DNA from: an uncultured Fretibacterium sp.
GTDB lineage: Bacteria; Synergistota; Synergistia; Synergistales; Aminobacteriaceae
Direction: 5' to 3'
Assembly (NCBI GenBank): GCA_937899395.1
Contig: CALBPU010000121.1
Span: 1 to 19,388, forward strand
Length of the DNA stretch: 19,388 bases
Shown here: positions 1-7,237 of the stretch, in pieces
Numbering within the stretch: position 1 is the stretch's first letter
Layout: each line of letters opens with the position of its first letter
The notes under the pieces: generated by a model
What the model saw: the letters and a program-made list of their open reading frames with translations, nothing else
Database searches by the model: none
Told to the model about the DNA's origin: nothing
Made by a program: the position numbers and the translations under genes

Positions 1-11
1 AGTTAAAATTT

Positions 12-41
12 TTGACAGCTTTTGCGTGGGTTGAAGATAAT
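12..41 (+). promoter_or_regulatory. sigma-70-type promoter for cheY-fliOPQ
   Basis: TTGACA at 12-17 and GATAAT at 36-41 are separated by 18 bases, a near-consensus housekeeping promoter about 40 bases upstream of the cheY start. It implies that the cheY-fliO-fliP-fliQ segment can be transcribed independently of the flagellar genes expected upstream. No sigma-28 pattern is seen here. This is a motif match only. Confidence 0.5.
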
Positions 42-83
42 GCAAAGAAATTTATAAAAATTTTAATTAAGGGAGTTATCAGC

Positions 84-446
84 ATGGGTAAAAAAGTTTT
101 AATAGTCGATGACGCAGCGTTTATGCGTATGATGTTAAAGGATATTCTTACGAAAAATGATTTCGAGGTCGTCGCTGAAGCGGAAAACGGTAAAGCAGGT
201 GTCGCAGCATTCCAAAAATACAAACCCGACATCATCACGATGGATATAACCATGCCTGAGATGAACGGTATAGATGCTGTAAAAGCGATTAAGGCTCTCG
301 ATCCAAGCGTGAAAATCGTAATGGTTTCAGCAATGGGTCAGCAGCCGATGGTTATCGAAGCAATTCAGGCAGGAGCAAATGACTTCATCGTCAAGCCTTT
401 CCAGCCCGAAAGAGTTATCGAAGCCATTACAAAGGTGTTGTCATAA
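84..446 (+). CDS. cheY: Chemotaxis response regulator CheY
   Basis: This is a 120-residue single receiver domain that carries the chemotaxis signal to the flagellar switch: phosphorylated by CheA, it binds FliM/FliN and alters rotation. All receiver landmarks are visible: acidic pair D9/D10, phospho-acceptor D54 in the ITMDITMPEMNG segment, S82 in VSAMGQQ, and K104 in the VKPF segment. The start is the ATG at 84, preceded by AAGGGAG at 69-75. A TTG at 12 would add 24 residues with no receiver character, and that stretch overlaps a promoter. It is the first gene of a flagellar export cluster; a cheY placed just ahead of fliO-fliP-fliQ is a common order in several phyla. There is no output domain, so a transcriptional role is unlikely. 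Confidence 0.93.
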   Translation: MGKKVLIVDDAAFMRMMLKDILTKNDFEVVAEAENGKAGVAAFQKYKPDIITMDITMPEMNGIDAVKAIKALDPSVKIVMVSAMGQQPMVIEAIQAGANDFIVKPFQPERVIEAITKVLS

Positions 447-456
447 AATTCAGGAG

Positions 457-735
457 TTGACTCTTACGGCATACATTTTAAGAGCCGTAACTGCGTTAAT
501 AATTATGTCGCTGTGTGCTGTAATTTTGGTTAAGTATCTCAAAAAACATAATCCGAACATGAAAAGCACATCAGCCGTAAAAATTTTATCGTCCCTCCGA
601 TTATCCGCGAGGGATATATTTTTAGTTGTACGTTGCGGGCCTGATGTCATAGCCTTTACAGTAGGTTCAGGAGGATCATGTTTAATGGGCAGGTGGAATT
701 ATGAAGAATGGGTTAAATCTGAAGAAGCCGAATGA
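457..735 (+). CDS. fliO: Flagellar biosynthetic protein FliO
   Basis: FliO is a small membrane protein that helps assemble the FliP ring of the flagellar type III export gate. The product has one membrane segment near its N-terminus (about the first 25 residues, AYILRAVTALIIMSLCAVIL) and a basic stretch. A small domain follows with the family pattern KILSSLRLSARDIFLVVRCG and ends in MGRWNYEEW. The start is uncertain. TTG at 457 follows CAGGAG with no spacing. ATG at 379 has AGGAG three bases ahead but would overlap cheY by 68 bases. A rarer codon just after 460 is also possible. The stop TGA (733-735) is where an interspersed repeat begins, so the C-terminus may have been cut or altered by that insertion. 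The gene overlaps the fliP start by 35 bases, suggesting coupled translation. Confidence 0.75.
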   Translation: MTLTAYILRAVTALIIMSLCAVILVKYLKKHNPNMKSTSAVKILSSLRLSARDIFLVVRCGPDVIAFTVGSGGSCLMGRWNYEEWVKSEEAE

Positions 736-1639
736 CCCCTCCGCTTTATTTCATTCAGCACCTCCCCTTAACAGTGGCGGCAAGAATATTTCACGTAAAA
801 AACTTGCGCCTCATGATAAGGGAGAGAGGGTCAAATTTATTTGGCGAGGGGGTATTATTTTAATTTTTTCGTGCCTGTTAATTTTATGCCTCAATGAAAT
901 TTCTTTCGGAGCTGTGTTAAATCCTCCGACACCTCCGGCATTATCAGGAACAATTCCTTTGCCGTCTTTAACATTGGGAGTAGGACAAGCCGATTCGCCT
1001 CGTGATGTAGCTTTAACTTTGCAAATTTTGGCATTAATGACTGTGTTAAGTTTAGTTCCTGCGATTTTGTTAATGGTTACAAGTTTCACGAGAATAATAA
1101 TCGTTTTAGGATTTGTTCAAAGGGCAATAGGCCTTCAACAGTCCCCGCCTCAGCAGGTTGTAGCAGGGCTTGCGTTATTTTTAACGATGTTCACGATGTA
1201 TCCGACATGGAATCAGGTTTACGAAAATTCTTTATCACCTTATTTATCAGGCTCAATAAATTCTCAGCAGGCTTGGGAAAATGCTGTTACGCCCGTCAGA
1301 GGTTTTATGTTCAGGTATACGAGACAGGAAGAATTATCATTAATAATTTCGATGTCAGAATCTCCTAGACCTGCAAATCAATCCGAAGTCCCTACACGTG
1401 TATTAATACCTGCGTTTATGTTGAGCGAATTGAAAACGGCGTTTCAAATGGGCGTTGTAATTTACATTCCGTTTTTAGTTGTAGATATGGTCGTATCGAG
1501 CGTGTTGTTGGCAATGGGAATGATGATGCTGCCGCCGATGATGATTTCGCTGCCGTTTAAGATTTTGTTATTCATAATGGCTGACGGTTGGAATTTAGTT
1601 GTTGTGAGCGTGTTAAAGAGCTTTGCAAACGTACCTTAA
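701..1639 (+). CDS. fliP: Flagellar export gate protein FliP, with a repeat-encoded N-terminal insert
   Basis: FliP forms the core ring of the flagellar type III export gate in the inner membrane. The family region runs from about residue 80 to 312, with segments such as SFTRIIIVLGFVQRAIGLQQ, FLVVDMVVSSVLLAMGMMML and MISLPFKILLFIMADGW. At 312 residues it is longer than usual (about 210-260). Residues 1-11 (MKNGLNLKKPN) are a basic n-region and residues 52-71 are a signal hydrophobic core ending ISFGA. Between them, residues 12-51 are encoded by an interspersed repeat (735-851). The ATG at 701 has AGGTGG at 691-696. No in-frame ATG, GTG or TTG lies between it and the GTG at 914, which is past the hydrophobic core, so the insert must be translated unless a non-standard start is used. 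fliQ follows after 24 bases. Confidence 0.92.
   Translation: MKNGLNLKKPNDPSALFHSAPPLNSGGKNISRKKLAPHDKGERVKFIWRGGIILIFSCLLILCLNEISFGAVLNPPTPPALSGTIPLPSLTLGVGQADSPRDVALTLQILALMTVLSLVPAILLMVTSFTRIIIVLGFVQRAIGLQQSPPQQVVAGLALFLTMFTMYPTWNQVYENSLSPYLSGSINSQQAWENAVTPVRGFMFRYTRQEELSLIISMSESPRPANQSEVPTRVLIPAFMLSELKTAFQMGVVIYIPFLVVDMVVSSVLLAMGMMMLPPMMISLPFKILLFIMADGWNLVVVSVLKSFANVP
735..851 (+). repeat. Interspersed repeat, copy 1, inside the 5' part of fliP
   Basis: This 117-base segment runs from ACCCCTC to TTTGGCGAGGGG. It aligns along its whole length, with moderate divergence, to the reverse complement of 18531-18639. Shared blocks include ACCCCTC, CTCCCCT, ACTTGCGCC, GAGAGGG and TTTGGCGAGGGG. A small hairpin (GTCAAA/TTTGGC, about 830-845) matches GCCAAA/TTTGGC in the other copy and survives through a G-U pair. 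The length is exactly 39 codons, so the fliP frame is kept. The first base is the last base of the fliO stop codon. Exact ends cannot be fixed from two copies. There is no coding capacity of its own, so it resembles a non-autonomous interspersed repeat. Confidence 0.75.
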
Positions 1640-1663
1640 AATTAAAAAATGTGAGGTGAAAAA

Positions 1664-1939
1664 ATGAATACAACAGCATTAAGTCTTCCTGATATTTTAA
1701 CGGGAGCAATTTGGACGATGATTTCAGTAACTCTTCCGATATTATTAACGGCAATGATAATCGGATTATTCATAGGAATTTTACAGACAGCAACATCGAT
1801 TCAGGAACAGACGTTAATATTTATCCCGAAAATTTTAGCGGTGTTTTTGTGCATAATTTTGTTATCGCCATGGATAGGTCAGAGAATGTTGGTTATGACA
1901 CGTGAAATTTTAGGACAGCTTGAGAGATTTATTCAATAA
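1664..1939 (+). CDS. fliQ: Flagellar export gate protein FliQ
   Basis: FliQ is a 91-residue helical-hairpin subunit that packs around the FliP/FliR core of the export gate. Two hydrophobic helices are clear (about residues 15-38 and 52-73), with the family turn GILQTATSIQEQTLIFIPK between them. The length is typical. GAGGTG lies 5 bases before the ATG. In most genomes fliR and flhB follow directly. Here the next gene is on the opposite strand and its 3' end overlaps fliQ by 11 bases (1929-1939), so the operon is broken at this point. I see no hairpin terminator after fliQ, only a T-rich stretch at about 1938-1947. Confidence 0.93.
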   Translation: MNTTALSLPDILTGAIWTMISVTLPILLTAMIIGLFIGILQTATSIQEQTLIFIPKILAVFLCIILLSPWIGQRMLVMTREILGQLERFIQ

Positions 1940-3461
1940 TTTTTTTGCTAATTCTAATATCTGAGGACGAACCGTCTTTGAAAATCAAATATGACGAAAC
2001 GAAATCAATATCATTCTCTTCAGTCCTTAAAAATTCATCAGGTGTCCACCATTTTTCCTTTAATTCTTCGAGGGTCTGAAGCAAATTAATTTTTGTATCG
2101 GGAAAATCTTTGTTAATGCCGTATACAATACTTTCAACGGAATTTTTGCTTTCATTTGTTCGTAAAATAATATTTAATTCTACAGCAGTGATGCCGGCAT
2201 AAATTCTTTGTTCATTTTCACCATAATTGAAAAACGGAACTACATTAAGCCATGCTTCTTTGGAATAATCAAGGATAAATTTTTTATCGAGCTTAAATTT
2301 TTCGGCAGGAATATCAAAAGAGAATTTCCAAATTTTGCTTTCTTTATCATCATCAAGGTATTTTAATTCAAGATTTATAATTCCGTCAGTTTTGTTATTT
2401 TTAATTGTTAAATCAGGATAATATTTTCCGTTATCGTGATTTATTTGAGGCAAAAAACCTGTCGAAGAAAATTTTTCATCAGGGCTTATACGATACAAAT
2501 ATTCATTTGGAACGATGTTTGAATTTATAGTGAAGTAAAGTTTTTCATTATAATTTACAGGATTGAGATAAATTTTCGGCTCTGTTTTTTTCGGTTCATA
2601 TTGAAATCTCTCAACCGATAGTGAAGCTGAAATCCATAACAATGTAAATAACAAAGCTCCCGAAGCAATATCAGATAAAATATCGGGCTTGAATTTTCTT
2701 TTATGAATTAAAAATACACATAAAATTGAAATTACAAACGGAATTACAGCGAACCACAAATTAATTCCTAAAAACCTTCTCACAAGCTCAAAACATACAG
2801 CAAAAATTACAGAACATACAGTTCCGATTTTAATATTGAAAACTTTTTGCCATATTAACGATAAAATATCTTTCAAATTCATCGGAGGAATATCGGGCAA
2901 ATGTTTTTGTTGTTCAAGAATGTAATTATTGTAATTATAAAAATCTTTAAGATAAGTCCAAAATCTTTTTATTTCGTCTATATCTGGAGCGTTGTCTTTA
3001 TCGCCCCTGCGAGGCTCCGAAAATCTTAATAAATATTCGTATTCATAAAAATCAATTATTAAGTCAAAAATTTCTTTATGATAAACAGGTATATTATGTC
3101 CGTTTTTAGCTTTTACTGTTTCTCTTAAAGCGATTAATTTTGCACAATAACCTTCAGTAATTTCGATTTTATCAAAAGTTCTGATTATGCTTGTTAAGTG
3201 TCTTCCCAAAACTATAGCAATATCGTTGAGGCTCCACAAAATATTTCCGTCATTAAAAATTAAGTGTGATAAATTCGGCGATTGAGAAATATATTTTTCC
3301 CTGAGATATTCGTATCTTTCAGCGGCTCTTCCTGAATATTGGCGATAATCAACGATATAATCATTTAAGAGTTTATGAATAATTTCACGTTCCTTTTGAA
3401 AAAGATCAAATCTTCGTTTTAATTTTTGAATATCATCATCAGTAAGATTAAAATCAGGCAA
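1929..3461 (-). CDS. Unrecognised membrane protein, soluble N-domain / 3 TM / extracytoplasmic C-domain
   Basis: I do not recognise a family. The chosen start is TTG at 3461 (510 residues): AAAGGAGG lies at an ideal distance, whereas the longer TTG at 3524 has none and would translate the ribosome site. Residues 1-200 are charged and soluble. Within them WSLNDIAIVLGRHLTSIIRTF (about 76-96) has the rhythm of a helix-turn-helix, followed by an NGHNIPVYHKEIFDLI segment loosely like RhuM/antirepressor-type proteins. That comparison is weak and made by eye. Three hydrophobic helices follow (about 211-229, 232-252, 266-282), then about 220 residues rich in alternating polar/hydrophobic strands, probably outside the membrane. 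It stands alone between its own promoter and the convergent fliQ. A membrane-bound sensor/regulator is conceivable but unproven. Confidence 0.7.
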   Translation of the reverse strand: MPDFNLTDDDIQKLKRRFDLFQKEREIIHKLLNDYIVDYRQYSGRAAERYEYLREKYISQSPNLSHLIFNDGNILWSLNDIAIVLGRHLTSIIRTFDKIEITEGYCAKLIALRETVKAKNGHNIPVYHKEIFDLIIDFYEYEYLLRFSEPRRGDKDNAPDIDEIKRFWTYLKDFYNYNNYILEQQKHLPDIPPMNLKDILSLIWQKVFNIKIGTVCSVIFAVCFELVRRFLGINLWFAVIPFVISILCVFLIHKRKFKPDILSDIASGALLFTLLWISASLSVERFQYEPKKTEPKIYLNPVNYNEKLYFTINSNIVPNEYLYRISPDEKFSSTGFLPQINHDNGKYYPDLTIKNNKTDGIINLELKYLDDDKESKIWKFSFDIPAEKFKLDKKFILDYSKEAWLNVVPFFNYGENEQRIYAGITAVELNIILRTNESKNSVESIVYGINKDFPDTKINLLQTLEELKEKWWTPDEFLRTEENDIDFVSSYLIFKDGSSSDIRISKKIIE

Positions 3462-3555
3462 AAAAATTTTCCTCCTTTTTTCAGGCTTTTGAATAAAGAT
3501 AACATAACGGTTAATCAAATGCAACTTGTTTTTCAGAGGAAATTAATAAAAGATT

Positions 3556-3584
3556 AATATAAATATGAATGGTATTTCGTACAA
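3556..3584 (-). promoter_or_regulatory. sigma-70-type promoter for the 1929-3461 gene
   Basis: Reading the minus strand, TTGTAC (3584-3579) is followed after 17 bases by TATATT (3561-3556). Transcription would start near 3549, leaving a leader of about 90 bases before the TTG start at 3461. The rest of 3462-3648 is AT-rich and shows nothing else I can name. Confidence 0.45.
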
Positions 3585-3640
3585 TTATTTTGTGAATATG
3601 AACGTCGAAAAAAAATCATAGATATGTCGAAATAAAAGCC

Positions 3641-3680
3641 TCAAAAGAACAGACCCTGCGCTATTACACGCAAGGTCTGT
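3641..3680 (-). terminator. Intrinsic terminator of the ThDP enzyme/aldehyde dehydrogenase operon
   Basis: The minus strand reads ACAGACC-TTGCG, an 8-base loop, then CGCA-GGGTCTGT: an 11-bp stem with one mismatch (arms 3669-3680 and 3649-3660). It is followed by TCTTTTGA. It lies about 40 bases past the dehydrogenase stop codon. Confidence 0.75.
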
Positions 3681-3721
3681 CAGAAAGAGGTTTGTAATGA
3701 TGACAATACTTGAAAGCTAAT

Positions 3722-5203
3722 TTATTCCTCGTCCATTCCGTCCTCATAGAACTCTCCGAAAAGAGCCTGAAGTGAGGGCATATCTTCCATAATTGGACGC
3801 GCTACCCATGTAGTGTTCATGTAATGCTTCAATGTGATGTTTTCGCTGACGATGTTTCCTCCCCATGTTCCGCAGCCCATTGAGTTGGTAGGAGGCATTC
3901 CGTTTGTTGCGCTTCCTGCGTTGCCTCTGTTGTTAGGCTGGCGAATCATGCAGCGTGAAACAGGTGCGCACATTCCGAGACGATGAATATGATCATCATC
4001 GAATGAATATAATCCGCATGAATGTCCTTTTCCGCCTGCTTTGTCGAAAATTTCCTGCATGATGTCAAGAGCAGTCTGAAATTCTCCGCCGTATTTGAAC
4101 AACGTTAAGAGTGTCGTTAATTTTTCGGTTGAGAAGAAATGTTCTTTGCCGATGCACTTCTTAATATCTTCAGCATTGTTGATTGTGAAGCCTTCTTTTT
4201 GACCGTTGTTAGGAACAGCGATGAATTTGTATTTTGCGTCAATTTCAAAGCCTGCCGCTTTTGCGAGTGCCTGAGGTGAAACTGCAACTGTATCAGGAAG
4301 TCTGTGTCCTGTCTCGTCCCACATTACTTTCTTGATTGCCTCTGCCTGCTCCCATGTCGGAATATATGCGCCCTCTTTTACAAGTCCTTCAACAAAATCA
4401 TCGTAAACGCTTTCATGTACGATTAAATTTCCGTCGCATGAACAGCCTGAACCGAAGTCTGAGCATTTTGAAATTCTCGTGTTCATTGCTGCTTCATAGG
4501 CACGTTCTTTTGTGTTGGCTGTGTTGTCAACGATTACTGTTGAGTTTCCTGCACCTGAACCGTAAGCAGGTACTCCTGACGAGTAAGCTGATCTGACCAT
4601 AGGACGGCCGCCCGTTGCGATTACCATGTCAACCATCTTCATTAATTCCTGAGTAAGTGAAATGCTAGGCTCTTCGATTGCCTGAATAATATCAGCAGGT
4701 GCGCCTTCACGAACAAGAACATCACGGATTATATTAACGGTTTTGCATGTAACTTTCTTTGCTCTCGGGTGTGGTGAACAAATGAGAACGTCTCTTGCTT
4801 TAACGGCATAAATCGCTTGACCGGCAGGAGTAACACAAGGGTTAGTTGTGGGAACAAGTGTTGCGATAACCCCGACTGGCTTTGCATATTTCACAAGTCC
4901 TTTTGCTGGATCCATCTCAATAATTCCTACGCTCTTCTGTCTGAGACAATCACGAAGGATTAATTTCAGTTTGTTTCTCTTGTTGCGCTTTGTAACTTTG
5001 TCGCCGAGTCTGGTTTCGTCAACTGCTTCGTCGCAAATCGGACCCCAAACTTTTAACGGATAAAGGGCTGCACAGATTGCTCTGCAAAGGTGGTCAACTC
5101 TCTCTTGATCATAAGTTGCAATAATTTCCGCTGCTGCTTTGGCCTTCTTGACCATTTCTTCAAGCATGGCGATTTCTTCGGGGGTTACTTCATGGTGTGC
5201 CAT
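3722..5203 (-). CDS. CoA-acylating aldehyde dehydrogenase (SauS/EutE-like)
   Basis: This 493-residue stand-alone dehydrogenase converts an aldehyde plus CoA and NAD(P)+ to an acyl-CoA. Family landmarks: the PVGVIATLVPTTNP segment (109-122), the nucleotide-binding VPAYGSGAGNSTV, catalytic Cys254 in DFGSGCSCDG, and the C-terminal GCGTWGGNIVSENIT block shared with AdhE, EutE and SauS. There is no fused alcohol dehydrogenase. The length suits the acylating sulfoacetaldehyde/acetaldehyde group, but the substrate cannot be read from sequence. The start is ATG at 5203; GAGGAG is 14 bases upstream, longer than ideal, while the alternative TTG at 5227 would place that ribosome site inside the coding sequence. 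It begins 36 bases after the ThDP enzyme stop, in one operon, so it probably takes the aldehyde made by that enzyme. A terminator follows. Confidence 0.88.
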   Translation of the reverse strand: MAHHEVTPEEIAMLEEMVKKAKAAAEIIATYDQERVDHLCRAICAALYPLKVWGPICDEAVDETRLGDKVTKRNKRNKLKLILRDCLRQKSVGIIEMDPAKGLVKYAKPVGVIATLVPTTNPCVTPAGQAIYAVKARDVLICSPHPRAKKVTCKTVNIIRDVLVREGAPADIIQAIEEPSISLTQELMKMVDMVIATGGRPMVRSAYSSGVPAYGSGAGNSTVIVDNTANTKERAYEAAMNTRISKCSDFGSGCSCDGNLIVHESVYDDFVEGLVKEGAYIPTWEQAEAIKKVMWDETGHRLPDTVAVSPQALAKAAGFEIDAKYKFIAVPNNGQKEGFTINNAEDIKKCIGKEHFFSTEKLTTLLTLFKYGGEFQTALDIMQEIFDKAGGKGHSCGLYSFDDDHIHRLGMCAPVSRCMIRQPNNRGNAGSATNGMPPTNSMGCGTWGGNIVSENITLKHYMNTTWVARPIMEDMPSLQALFGEFYEDGMDEE

Positions 5204-5239
5204 AATGTTAAATTTATCTCCTCTCAAAATTTTATTTCA

Positions 5240-7075
5240 TTATTTCGTTATATGTGATTTTGCATGACTTGGCGGAACATATTTTCCGTTTTCCTTCTTA
5301 ACCAGTTTTCCTTCTTTAACAAGCTCGCTCGGTGTGTAAATGTCGTTGATGTTCCAGCAGCCCGGTGTAGGAACAGCTATGTTTTCCATGATTGCTTCAA
5401 CAAGGAACGGTTTTCCGGCTTTATTGGCTTCCATTGCTTTTGCTAATGCAGGTGCTAATTCATCGGCTGAATTTACTCTGATTGCGTCAACTCCGTATCC
5501 TTTTGCAACTGCTGCCCAGTTCGGTGAATATACTGCTCCGTCAGGTGTCTTGAACTCGGTTCCGAATTTCGTTTTATAATTTGCGTTCTCAAGTCCTGCG
5601 ATTGTTCCGAATGCACAGTTGTTCATTACTACCCATGTGCAAGCGATACCCTGTTCAACAGCAGTTGCCATACATGTAGGATTAACTCCGAAACCGCCAT
5701 CACCGATTAAAGCTACACAAACCTTATCAGGTGCAGCAACTTTTCCTCCGAGAACTGCCGAAGCTCCGAAGCCCATTGTCGCAAGTCCTGATGAATGATG
5801 TACTGTTCCAGGAATTGTAATATCAAACTGTTGAGCAACTCCGTTTTTGTTCCAGCCTACATCGGTGAAAATTAATGCGTCTTCAGGTATCGCTGCTTTC
5901 AAATCCTTCAAAATTCTCTGAGGTGTCATAGGGAAGCGTGAATCATTTGAAATTGCTACGTTGGAGGCTTTGAAGTCTGCTTTAGCTTTTGCGATTTTTT
6001 CACGAAGTCCTGCACGTTTAATTCCGTTCGGGCAAATCTTCTTTGCTTCTTCAAGAATCTGTGCAAGAGCAAGTTTCAAATCTGCGACAGCTCCGATTTC
6101 AACAGGATAGTTACGTCCGATTTCAGACGGATCAATATCAATCTGTAAAAATTTCGTTACTGAAGGATCAAATGTTACTCCCTGATACCAGCTTGACGAA
6201 TCAGCTTCGGCGAATCTTGTTCCGAGTGCAAGAATTATATCGGCATTGAGCGTAAATTCGTGAGTGTGAGCAAGTCCCCAGAATCCTGTCTGACCAATCA
6301 TTAACGGGTGTAAATCACTTACGCAGCCCTGTCCCATAAGAGTTCTTGAAATCGGAATATCAAGAAATTCAGCAAGTGCCGCAAGTTCATTTGATGCCTG
6401 AGCAAGAAGAATACCGCCGCCGGCATGAATGACAGGATTTTTAGCTTCGACTAATTTTTTAGCGATTTCTTTTGCTGCTGAAGGATCAAGAGCAGGTTTC
6501 ATTGTAACGTGGCTGTCATTGTAAGTACGTGCGAACAAATCCTCTTCAATTTCCCTTGACCAAATATCCATAGGCATATCAATTAATACAGGGCCGGGAC
6601 GTCCTGACTCTGCAAGCCTGAAAGCCTTATCGAGAATATCAGGTAATGCTTCGGGATCATCAACTCTCCAGCAACGTTTACAAACAGGTTCAAGCATTCT
6701 GTACTGTGTAGCATCGCCGTGCATGTTGACTTCCTGATGAGGGTGTTTGCCGTAATAATAACTCGGTACATCGCCTGCAAAAACTACCATAGGAATTGAG
6801 TCAAAAGCTGCATTGGCAACTCCCGTTAAAACGTTCGTAATTCCCGGGCCTAAATGGCACATTACAACAGAAGCCTTATGAGTTACACGGGCATATCCGT
6901 CAGCTGCTGTTGAAGCTACTGCCTCATGACGGTTTGAAATGTACTTTATTTTTTTGCTTCGTGAAAGTGCATCAAGCATACCTATAACTGTGTGCCCGCA
7001 AAGTCCGAAGATATATTCAACGCCTCTGCGTTCAAGGTAATCAGCTATAAGCTCTGAAACAAGTTTTTTGCTCAT
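5240..7075 (-). CDS. Thiamine-diphosphate-dependent decarboxylase/synthase (acetolactate synthase superfamily)
   Basis: This 611-residue protein has the three-domain ThDP fold. The N-terminal pyrimidine-binding domain holds catalytic Glu51 in SNRHEAVASTAADGYAR and the GPGITN motif (77-81). A central domain covers about 200-345. The C-terminal domain has the ThDP/Mg motif GDGGFG (458-463) ending in NN (485-486). FGLCGHTVIG near the start is unlike housekeeping IlvB, and no IlvN-type regulatory gene is adjacent. Relatives include acetolactate synthase, sulfoacetaldehyde acetyltransferase and 2-oxo-acid decarboxylases; I cannot choose among them. The partner acylating aldehyde dehydrogenase favours a decarboxylase releasing an aldehyde. 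The start is ATG at 7075, with AGGAGG 12 bases ahead; TTG at 7099 would translate that site. Its own promoter lies at 7150-7178. Confidence 0.85.
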   Translation of the reverse strand: MSKKLVSELIADYLERRGVEYIFGLCGHTVIGMLDALSRSKKIKYISNRHEAVASTAADGYARVTHKASVVMCHLGPGITNVLTGVANAAFDSIPMVVFAGDVPSYYYGKHPHQEVNMHGDATQYRMLEPVCKRCWRVDDPEALPDILDKAFRLAESGRPGPVLIDMPMDIWSREIEEDLFARTYNDSHVTMKPALDPSAAKEIAKKLVEAKNPVIHAGGGILLAQASNELAALAEFLDIPISRTLMGQGCVSDLHPLMIGQTGFWGLAHTHEFTLNADIILALGTRFAEADSSSWYQGVTFDPSVTKFLQIDIDPSEIGRNYPVEIGAVADLKLALAQILEEAKKICPNGIKRAGLREKIAKAKADFKASNVAISNDSRFPMTPQRILKDLKAAIPEDALIFTDVGWNKNGVAQQFDITIPGTVHHSSGLATMGFGASAVLGGKVAAPDKVCVALIGDGGFGVNPTCMATAVEQGIACTWVVMNNCAFGTIAGLENANYKTKFGTEFKTPDGAVYSPNWAAVAKGYGVDAIRVNSADELAPALAKAMEANKAGKPFLVEAIMENIAVPTPGCWNINDIYTPSELVKEGKLVKKENGKYVPPSHAKSHITK

Positions 7076-7149
7076 ACGTAAAAATAACCTCCTTAACAAA
7101 TTTTATTCTATTTTTCTAAAAGTGAACTTATTAATTTTGGAATATAAAT

Positions 7150-7178
7150 AAAATAGTACAAATTTTTTTTTGCGTCAA
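7150..7178 (-). promoter_or_regulatory. sigma-70-type promoter for the ThDP enzyme operon
   Basis: On the minus strand, TTGACG (7178-7173) and TATTTT (7155-7150) are 17 bases apart, with an A9 run in the spacer. It lies just past the thioredoxin terminator and about 75 bases before the start codon. Confidence 0.55.
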
Positions 7179-7189
7179 CGAATTAAATA

Positions 7190-7230
7190 CTTAAAAAAAT
7201 AAAGACCCTCTGAAAAATTTCAGAGAGCCT
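7190..7230 (-). terminator. Intrinsic terminator of the peroxidase-thioredoxin unit
   Basis: The 8-bp perfect stem CTCTGAAA/TTTCAGAG (7208-7215 and 7218-7225) is extended by partial pairing on both sides. On the minus strand it is followed by TCTTTATTTTTTT. It begins within 15 bases of the thioredoxin stop. Confidence 0.8.
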
Positions 7231-7237
7231 CTTTAAC

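Noticed and set aside
1..83. 3' end of fliN/fliY upstream of cheY
   Set aside because: A short open frame ends at 32-34, but its translation (KIFDSFCVG) does not resemble a FliN/FliY C-terminus.
811..1089. Open frame on the minus strand opposite fliP
   Set aside because: It mirrors a well-supported gene, lacks a ribosome site and shows no family pattern. The same holds for the other antisense frames within fliP, the ThDP enzyme, the dehydrogenase, gap, flagellin and ileS.
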